A stretch of 64,000 bases of DNA from Streptomyces sp. GESEQ-35 (lineage in GTDB: Bacteria; Actinomycetota; Actinomycetes; Streptomycetales; Streptomycetaceae), in the NCBI RefSeq assembly GCF_017948485.1, contig NZ_JAFFSX010000029.1:1-64000 (forward strand), written 5' to 3'. Both the position numbers and the translations under genes were made by a program. This document shows, piece by piece, positions 58,596-64,000 of the stretch; the first letter of the stretch is position 1; each line of letters opens with the position of its first letter. The notes beneath the pieces were generated by a model that saw only the letters and a program-made list of their open reading frames with translations, was not told where the DNA came from and ran no database searches.

Positions 58596-59997
58596 CCGGC
58601 GGCTCCGTCTCCACCTGAGCCTTGGCCCGCAGTACCCGGTACAGCCCCGCGCTCACCACGAACCCGACCAGACACGTGATGTCGCCGAAGGACGGCCACT
58701 GCTCCGGCACCCAGCCCACGAACTTCTCCTGGTTGGAGAACAACGGCACGGACACCGCGATGCCGGTCAACAGGGCGGCGATACCGGGCCAGTTGGCGAA
58801 GGTACGGTCACTCAGGCGGCGGGACAGCACCGGGTCCGGCGTACGGGCCTGGAGCCACCGCTCCACCAGGACCACCCCCAGCCACGGACCCACCCAGTAG
58901 GCGATCACCAGCAGGAACGCCTCGTACGCATGCCCCGCGTCCGCGAGCGACGCCCACGCCGCCGCCGTACCCGCGAGACCGCACAGCACGACGATCGCGC
59001 CGCGGCCGAGCCACGTGGGCAGCTTCAGGCCCAGCGAGGTGATCGACATGGCGGAGGAGTAGACGTTCAGGGCGTTGGCGGAGACCGCGCCGAGGATGAT
59101 GGCGAGCAGGACCAAGTTGCTGAGCCAGCCCGGGAGATGGCCCGTGAAGGCGGCTGTCGGGGTGGCGTCCTCGGGGGCGACGATCGTCGCCGATGCCGCG
59201 CCGATCACCGAGACCACCGCGACGGAGACGAAGAGGCCGACGGCCGGGTACAGGGCCGTCCGGAAGCGGTTCGCCGTGCGCGGGAGGTAGCGGGAGTAGT
59301 CGGAGGCGCCCGGGTTCCAGCCCGCCGCGTAGCCCCAGGCCGCGCTGAAGGCGAGCAGGAAGCCGCCGATGCCGCCGGCCGCGTCGGGGGCGCCGAGGTC
59401 CGCCTCCTTGAAGGTCCACACCCCGGCCAGCAGGAAGATCACCGCGAGGGCCGGGAACGCGTACCTCTCGAAGGCATGGACGAAGTTGTGGCCGATGAAG
59501 CCGATCACGATCTCGGCCGCCACCACCAGCAGGAGGGAGGGGAGCGGACGTAGACCGGTCAGCGTGTTGAGCGCGAAGGCCGCGCTCACGCTGTTCACCG
59601 CGAACCAGCCGACACCCGCGACCAGCGCGTTCACCCCGGAGGGCAGCAGATTCCCCTTGAACCCGAAGGCGAAGCGGCCGATCGCCATCTGCGGGACCCC
59701 GAACCGCGGGCCGTCCAGGGACAGGATCCCGTGGGTCAGCGCCCCGAGTGCCGTGCCCAGCAGCAGGGCCGCCGTCGCCTGCCAGAAGTTCAGGCCGAAG
59801 AAGAGGACCGAGATCACGCCGATGTAGACGGTCGCGAACTCGATGTTCGGAGACGCCCACGTCCACAGCAACTGGAGCGGACTGCCGTGCCGTTCGGCGT
59901 CGGGGATGGGTTCCGAGCCCGCCGTCTCGACGGCGATGACCTTGTCACCGTATTCGGGGGCGATCGTGCCGGCGGAGTCGGCGGGAGCTGTCGTCAT
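58579..59997 (-). CDS. NCS1-family nucleobase permease (cytosine permease-like)
   Basis: A 472-residue transporter with twelve membrane helices. LQLLWTWASPNIEFATVYIG is the NCS1 signature in helix 1, with GPRFGVPQMAIGRFAFGFKG and GWNPGASDYSRYLPR later. It probably imports cytosine or another base or hydantoin by cation symport. Its natural partners (deaminase, oxygenase, PucR) lie about 7 kb to the left. The ATG 59997 is the family-like start (MTTAPADSAGTIAPEYGD). Confidence 0.92.
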   Translation of the reverse strand: MTTAPADSAGTIAPEYGDKVIAVETAGSEPIPDAERHGSPLQLLWTWASPNIEFATVYIGVISVLFFGLNFWQATAALLLGTALGALTHGILSLDGPRFGVPQMAIGRFAFGFKGNLLPSGVNALVAGVGWFAVNSVSAAFALNTLTGLRPLPSLLLVVAAEIVIGFIGHNFVHAFERYAFPALAVIFLLAGVWTFKEADLGAPDAAGGIGGFLLAFSAAWGYAAGWNPGASDYSRYLPRTANRFRTALYPAVGLFVSVAVVSVIGAASATIVAPEDATPTAAFTGHLPGWLSNLVLLAIILGAVSANALNVYSSAMSITSLGLKLPTWLGRGAIVVLCGLAGTAAAWASLADAGHAYEAFLLVIAYWVGPWLGVVLVERWLQARTPDPVLSRRLSDRTFANWPGIAALLTGIAVSVPLFSNQEKFVGWVPEQWPSFGDITCLVGFVVSAGLYRVLRAKAQVETEPPVTAGS

Positions 59998-60110
59998 GCG
60001 TGACAAGTGTCCGGCCCGCACGCACCCCGGCCCAGGGGCGCATTGTCCGCTTCGGGGGGCTCGGAGGCGTACAGCCTGTCAGTCGCGCAGCCTGTGGGTC
60101 GCGCAGCGTG

Positions 60111-60452
60111 TCAGTCGCCCTTGGGGTCGTCGCCGCGCTTCTTGTCCTCCTCCTCTTCCTGTTCCTTCTCGTCCTTGAGGGACTTGAGGAAGTCGGGGTT
60201 GTCGTCGGGCGCGACGAATTTCGTACGGCGGCCCGGGGAGAAGGGCGTGATGCCGCTCGATGGGGTCCTGCGGACCTTGCCCGCCACGAACCAGGCGACC
60301 GGGCCGACCAGCACCTCGCCGAAGAGCAGGATGATGAACACCCACGCCACCTTCGGCAGCCCCTTCACCTCGTTCTCCGGGGTGTTCAGGCAGTCGATGA
60401 AGGCGTAGATCCACAGGGCCAGGACCAGCAGAAGGGGCAGATACCTGAGCAT
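60111..60452 (-). CDS. PLDc_N-domain membrane protein
   Basis: A 113-residue protein with two membrane helices: LRYLPLLLVLALWIYAFIDC and VAWVFIILLFGEVLVGPVAW, matching the phospholipase D nuclease N-terminal (PLDc_N) domain, which in isolation has no catalytic HKD motif. The C-terminal tail is very acidic and lysine-rich (EKEQEEEEDKKRGDDPKGD). Function unknown. The neighbour upstream of UbiD is divergent. Confidence 0.88.
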   Translation of the reverse strand: MLRYLPLLLVLALWIYAFIDCLNTPENEVKGLPKVAWVFIILLFGEVLVGPVAWFVAGKVRRTPSSGITPFSPGRRTKFVAPDDNPDFLKSLKDEKEQEEEEDKKRGDDPKGD

Positions 60453-60527
60453 GAACGCGGCGATCCCCCAAGAGACGGCGAGGGGCTCGGGACGGCCCCG
60501 GTGACGGGGCCAGGGTAGCCCGTGGCC

Positions 60528-60533
60528 GATACT
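60528..60533 (+). promoter_or_regulatory. Likely -10 hexamer for the UbiD-like gene
   Basis: gatact ends 7 nt before the ATG at 60541; no Shine-Dalgarno intervenes. Confidence 0.45.
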
Positions 60534-60540
60534 GGGACAC

Positions 60541-61992
60541 ATGGCTTACGACGATCTTCGCTCCCTGCTCAGGGCGCTGGAGCGCGAGGGTGACCTCAAG
60601 CGCATCAAGGCCGAGGTCGACCCGTATCTGGAGGTCGGGGAGATCGTCGACCGGGTCCAGAAGGCGGGCGGCCCGGCGCTGCTCTTCGAGAACGTACGTG
60701 GTTCGAGCATGCCGCTCGCCATGAACGTCTTCGGAACCGACCGGCGCCTGCTGAAGGCCCTGGGCCTGAAGTCGTACGGCGCGATCTCCGAGAAGATCGG
60801 CGGCCTGCTGCGCCCCGAGCTGCCGCACGGCTTCGTCGGCGTGCGCGAGGCCTTCGGGAAACTCGGCGCGATGACGCACGTACCGCCGAAGAAGGTGAAG
60901 GACGCACCCGTCCAGGAAGTCACCTTGTACGGCGACGAGGTCGACCTCGACGACCTGCCCGCCCTCTTCACCTGGCCCAAGGACGGCGGCTCCTTCTTCA
61001 ACCTGGGGCTCACCCACACCAAGGACCCCGAGTCCGGCATCCGCAACCTCGGGCTCTACCGCCTCCAGCGCCACGACAAGCGCACCATCGGCATGCACTG
61101 GCAGATCCACAAGGACAGCCGGAACCACTACCAGGTCGCTGCCCGGCGCGGTGAGCGCCTGCCGGTCGCCATCGCCTTCGGCTGCCCGCCGGCCGTGACC
61201 TACGCCTCCACCGCCCCGCTCCCCGGCGACATCGACGAGTACCTGTTCGCCGGGTTCATCGCGGGCAAGCGGATCGAGATGGTCGACTGCAAGACCGTGC
61301 CGCTGCAAGTTCCGGCGCAGGCGGAGGTCGTCATCGAGGGCTGGCTGGAGCCCGGCGAGATGCTGCCCGAGGGGCCCTTCGGCGATCACACCGGCTTCTA
61401 CACCCCGCAGGAGCCCTTCCCCGCGCTGAAGATCGACTGTGTGACGATGCGGAAGCGGCCGCTCCTACAGTCGATCGTCGTAGGCCGCCCCCCGACGGAG
61501 GACGGACCGCTGGGCCGTGCAACGGAACGCTTCTTCCTCCCGCTGCTGAAGATCATCGTCCCGGACATCGTGGACTACCACCTGCCGGAAGCCGGGGGTT
61601 TCCACAACTGCGCGATCGTCTCGGTCGACAAGAAGTACCCCAAGCACGCCCAAAAGGTGATGCACGCTGTATGGGGTGCGCACATGATGTCCCTCACCAA
61701 GCTGATCGTGGTCGTCGACTCCGACTGTGACGTCCACGATCTGCACGAGGTCGCCTGGCGGGCACTCGGCAACACGGACTACTCCCGCGACCTCACCGTC
61801 GTGGAAGGTCCGGTCGACCATCTCGACCACGCCTCCTACCAGCAGTTCTGGGGCGGCAAGGCGGGCATCGACGCAACGAAGAAGTGGCCCGAGGAGGGCT
61901 ACACGCGAGACGGCGGCTGGCCCGACATGGTGCTGTCCGATCCGGAGACGGCGGCGACGGTCGACCGCCGGTGGAAGGAGTACGGGCTTTGA
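60541..61992 (+). CDS. UbiD-family menaquinone biosynthesis decarboxylase
   Basis: A 483-residue prenyl-FMN-dependent decarboxylase, serving the late futalosine-type menaquinone pathway (MqnL-type role). Signatures: MAYDDLRSLLRALEREGDLK, GMHWQIHKDSRNHYQVAARR (prenyl-FMN and Mn site), GWLEPGEMLPEGPFGDHTGF (catalytic Glu-Arg-Glu area) and VDSDCDVHDLHEVAWRA. It needs the UbiX cofactor synthase, whose gene begins at the window's end. Its stop overlaps the TTG start of the UbiA-like gene. Confidence 0.94.
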   Translation: MAYDDLRSLLRALEREGDLKRIKAEVDPYLEVGEIVDRVQKAGGPALLFENVRGSSMPLAMNVFGTDRRLLKALGLKSYGAISEKIGGLLRPELPHGFVGVREAFGKLGAMTHVPPKKVKDAPVQEVTLYGDEVDLDDLPALFTWPKDGGSFFNLGLTHTKDPESGIRNLGLYRLQRHDKRTIGMHWQIHKDSRNHYQVAARRGERLPVAIAFGCPPAVTYASTAPLPGDIDEYLFAGFIAGKRIEMVDCKTVPLQVPAQAEVVIEGWLEPGEMLPEGPFGDHTGFYTPQEPFPALKIDCVTMRKRPLLQSIVVGRPPTEDGPLGRATERFFLPLLKIIVPDIVDYHLPEAGGFHNCAIVSVDKKYPKHAQKVMHAVWGAHMMSLTKLIVVVDSDCDVHDLHEVAWRALGNTDYSRDLTVVEGPVDHLDHASYQQFWGGKAGIDATKKWPEEGYTRDGGWPDMVLSDPETAATVDRRWKEYGL

Positions 61993-62891
61993 GTTCGGCA
62001 TCCGCCGCGATCCCGCAGCCGGGACGCACCAAGGCGTTCCTGCGTCTGGTGATGATCGAGCACTCGGTCTTCGCCCTGCCCTTCGCCTACATCGCGGCGC
62101 TGACCGCGATGTTCCAGTGGGACCGGAACATCCACTGGGGCCGGCTGCTGCTGGTCACCGTCTGCATGGTGGGTCTGCGCACCTTCGCGATGGCCGTGAA
62201 CCGGATCATCGACCGCGAGATCGACGCCCGCAATCCGCGGACTGCACACCGTGAGCTGGTCACCGGTGCGATGTCGGTGAAGCACGCCTGGACCGGCGCG
62301 CTGATCGCCGTAGTGATCTTCCTGGGCTCCGCGGCGCTCCTCAACCCCCTCTGCCTCGCCCTCGCCCCGGTCGCCGTCATCCCGATGGTGATCTATCCCT
62401 ACGGCAAGCGGTTCACGAACTTCCCGCAGGCCATCCTCGGTCTCGCCCAGGCGATGGGGCCGGTCGGGGGCTGGCTGGCGATCACCGGTGAGTGGTCCTG
62501 GGACGCGGTGATCCTGGGGCTCGCCGTCGGTATCTGGATCGGCGGCTTCGATCTGATCTACGCCTGCCAGGACGTCGAGACCGACCGTGAGGTCGGTGTC
62601 ATGTCGGTTCCGGCGCGCTTCGGGATTCCGGCCGCGATCTGGGGCGCGCGCGTCTGCCACGCGATCACGACGGCGCTGTTCGTCTGGTACGCCCTGGACA
62701 CCGGCGCCGGCGCCTTCTTCTGGTTCGGTCTGCTGATCGTCGCGGCCGCGTTTGTGTACGAGCACAACATCGTCCGCCCGCACGACCTGTCCCGCCTGAA
62801 CAGGGCGTTCTTCAGCGTCAACGGGTTCATTGGGATTGCCCTGTTCGTGTGTGCGCTGATGGATCTGCTGGTGCGGGGACTTACCGTCTAG
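61989..62891 (+). CDS. mqnP: UbiA-family prenyltransferase (MqnP-type)
   Basis: A 300-residue integral membrane enzyme with eight or nine helices that attaches the polyprenyl tail in menaquinone synthesis. The two Asp-rich motifs are AVNRIIDREIDARNPRTAHR and YACQDVETDREVGVMSVPAR. The start is TTG 61989, overlapping UbiD's TGA (TTGA); aaggag lies 7 nt upstream inside ubiD, so coupling is clear. Starts further upstream in the frame are rejected. Confidence 0.94.
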   Translation: MSSASAAIPQPGRTKAFLRLVMIEHSVFALPFAYIAALTAMFQWDRNIHWGRLLLVTVCMVGLRTFAMAVNRIIDREIDARNPRTAHRELVTGAMSVKHAWTGALIAVVIFLGSAALLNPLCLALAPVAVIPMVIYPYGKRFTNFPQAILGLAQAMGPVGGWLAITGEWSWDAVILGLAVGIWIGGFDLIYACQDVETDREVGVMSVPARFGIPAAIWGARVCHAITTALFVWYALDTGAGAFFWFGLLIVAAAFVYEHNIVRPHDLSRLNRAFFSVNGFIGIALFVCALMDLLVRGLTV

Positions 62892-62892
62892 G

Positions 62893-63070
62893 GCGGTCTG
62901 TTGTCGGTCGGCTGCGGCGCCGTTGTGGCTGGTCGCGCAGTTCCCCGCGCCCCTGGGGGCGTTGCGGAACCGGGGTGGGTTTGGTGGCCGTGGGAGGTGC
63001 GGCGGTCTGTTGTCGGTCGGCTGCGGCGCCGTTGTGGCTGGTCGCGCAGTTCCCCGCGCCCCTTGCGGGG
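62893..63070. repeat. Dispersed intergenic repeat, copies E and F as a 108-bp direct repeat
   Basis: Copy E (from gcggtctg at 62893) and copy F (from 63001) share the stretch gcggtctgttgtcggtcggc and beyond, through cores gcgcagttccccgcgcccct at 62935-62954 and 63043-63062. Period 108 bp. They lie between the convergent UbiA-like and rhomboid genes. Confidence 0.93.
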
Positions 63071-63071
63071 C

Positions 63072-63157
63072 GCTGTGGTGCACCGGGATTCGCCAGTCCC
63101 CGCCTGTGCGGCGGGCTGTGGTGCACCGGGATTCGCCAGTCCCCGCCTACGCGGCGC
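63072..63157. repeat. 43-bp tandem duplication
   Basis: Two copies of a 43-bp unit starting gctgtggtgcaccgggattc (63072 and 63115), differing only at a few bases near the end. The second copy covers the last codons of the rhomboid gene. Confidence 0.92.
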
Positions 63158-63821
63158 GCGGACCTATTGCCGGGCGGCGGAACAGATACGCCGCCACGAC
63201 GCCCGACACCAGGCCGATCAGGTGGCCCTGCCAGCTGACGCTGGTCTGGGTCGGTGCGAGGCCGGCCAGGATCGAGCCGCCCCAGACCGCGGCGATGAGC
63301 AGGCCGACGAGGATGCCGAGTGGCCGGCGCTCCACGAAGCCGGTCACCAGCAGGAAGCCGAAGAGGCCGAAGATCAGGCCGGAGGCGCCCGCGGTGTTGC
63401 TGTGCGCCGGGGATATGAGCCACACACCCAGTCCGTCCGCGACGATGATCAGCGCGCAGACCATCGCGAACCGGCGTAGGCCGCCGAGGGCCGCGAGGAA
63501 GCCGAGGATCAGCAGCGGCACGCTGTTGGCGGCGACATGGGCGAAGCCGAAGTGGAGGAAGGCGGCGGGCACGATGTCGACCAGCTCGGACGGTTCGCGC
63601 GGGGTGATGCCCAGGCCGTCCAGCGCATGGCCGCTGACCACGTCGACCACTTCGAGCAGCCACAGCAGGGCCACCCAGCCCACCATCAGCTTGGCCGCGG
63701 TCTTCGCACGGTCGCCGCGCGCCAACACCGGGCCCGCACCCGCGCCGACACCCGCTTTCGCCGCCGCGGCACGCTGCCTCGCTCCCGCCCTCCAGCCGGA
63801 GCCCGCACCCATATCCGCCAT
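63147..63821 (-). CDS. Rhomboid-family intramembrane serine protease
   Basis: A 224-residue membrane protease with six helices. Catalytic Ser in NTAGASGLIFGLFGFLL (GxSG) and catalytic His in SWQGHLIGLVSGVVA; the oxyanion-side HFGFAHVAANSVPLL helix is also present. It cleaves unknown transmembrane substrates. ATG 63821 (MADMGAGSGWRA) is chosen for its gggggacgcc; ATG 63860 is the alternative. The C-terminal end runs into the 43-bp duplication. Confidence 0.93.
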   Translation of the reverse strand: MADMGAGSGWRAGARQRAAAAKAGVGAGAGPVLARGDRAKTAAKLMVGWVALLWLLEVVDVVSGHALDGLGITPREPSELVDIVPAAFLHFGFAHVAANSVPLLILGFLAALGGLRRFAMVCALIIVADGLGVWLISPAHSNTAGASGLIFGLFGFLLVTGFVERRPLGILVGLLIAAVWGGSILAGLAPTQTSVSWQGHLIGLVSGVVAAYLFRRPAIGPRAA

Positions 63822-63952
63822 GGCGTCCCCCAGCCCTAGCAGTCCTAGCCCGTCACTCATGGCAACGGCCCGCACCCTCGGCCGGTTCCCACCCCGTGAA
63901 GCCGGATAGGCTCGGGGTTGTGAACCGAGTCAAGCCAGGAGAGACGGGGCGT

Positions 63953-64000
63953 GTGCCTTGGATCGTAGGGGTGTCCGGTGCCTCCGGCACCCCGTATGCC
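63953..64000 (+). CDS. ubiX: UbiX flavin prenyltransferase, 5' end only
   Basis: The window ends 16 codons into a gene reading VPWIVGVSGASGTPYA, the unmistakable N-terminus of UbiX/Pad1, which makes prenyl-FMN from FMN and dimethylallyl phosphate. The cofactor is required by the UbiD-like enzyme 2 kb upstream. GTG 63953 has aggaga 10 nt upstream; GTG 63920 is an in-frame alternative. Confidence 0.88.
   Translation, partial: MPWIVGVSGASGTPYA

Noticed and set aside
62893..63157. CRISPR array
   Set aside because: Repeats are 43- or 108-bp tandem duplications without unique spacers, and no cas gene is present.

Overview
This is a high-GC window with frequent GTG starts, strong GC bias at third codon positions, dense ATGA-type stop/start overlaps and many lipoprotein, two-component and kinase genes. 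It reads as a chromosomal segment of a Streptomyces or a very close relative. Markers include a DUF2637 protein, the long-form argininosuccinate synthase, the class I (archaeal-type) lysyl-tRNA synthetase beside argS, a CE1758/CE1759-type flavin pair and a futalosine-type menaquinone module. I see no rRNA, tRNA, CRISPR array, transposase, integrase or phage gene.

Layout. 0-4 kb: hemB, two lipoproteins and a membrane-anchored HTH protein. 4-8.2 kb: a patch of gene decay holding a methyltransferase scrap, an arylamine N-acetyltransferase with two deletions, a Sll1717-type P-loop ATPase with an in-frame TAG, and a protein kinase with its middle deleted; a healthy DUF4253 gene sits inside it. 8.2-14.9 kb: argS, lysS, a DUF2637 protein and argG. 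15-30 kb: two DUF3558-like lipoproteins, rtcB, SDRs, small regulators each paired with an oxidoreductase or binding protein (HxlR/MDR, AraC/TIGR03086, XRE/SDR), a luciferase-like monooxygenase with its FMN reductase, and an OmpR-type two-component system. 30-40 kb: an M20 peptidase, a beta-propeller phytase, a DinB protein, an APS-kinase-like protein lacking its P-loop, a DUF418 membrane protein, a NarL-type two-component system whose gene junction carries an 80-bp tandem duplication, and two hydrolases. 40-50 kb: hemL and a histidine phosphatase, a Tat lipoprotein, the System II cytochrome c maturation set (TlpA/ResA-like, CcdA, ResB, CcsB), then an ECF sigma factor with a CU044_5270-type partner. 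50-60 kb: a 2OG-Fe(II) oxygenase and cytosine-type deaminase opposite a PucR regulator, a MarR/hydrolase/NAD(P)-reductase unit with a striking palindromic operator, a Ser/Thr kinase ending in a LamG-like sensor domain, and an NCS1 permease. 60-64 kb: UbiD-like decarboxylase, UbiA-like prenyltransferase, a rhomboid protease and the start of a UbiX flavin prenyltransferase.

How genes work together. HemL and HemB supply tetrapyrrole and the 44-48 kb operon attaches heme to c-type cytochromes. UbiD, UbiA and UbiX (UbiX makes the prenyl-FMN cofactor for UbiD) serve late menaquinone synthesis, so much of the right half supports aerobic respiration. The deaminase, oxygenase, PucR and NCS1 permease look like a nucleobase salvage or catabolism set now separated by about 5 kb of other genes.

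Three sequence-level themes stand out. A dispersed intergenic repeat with core gcgcagttccccgcgcccct occurs in five clear copies. Short tandem duplications span stop codons at several genes. Many genes have a -10-like hexamer 6-7 nt before the start codon, as expected for leaderless transcripts.
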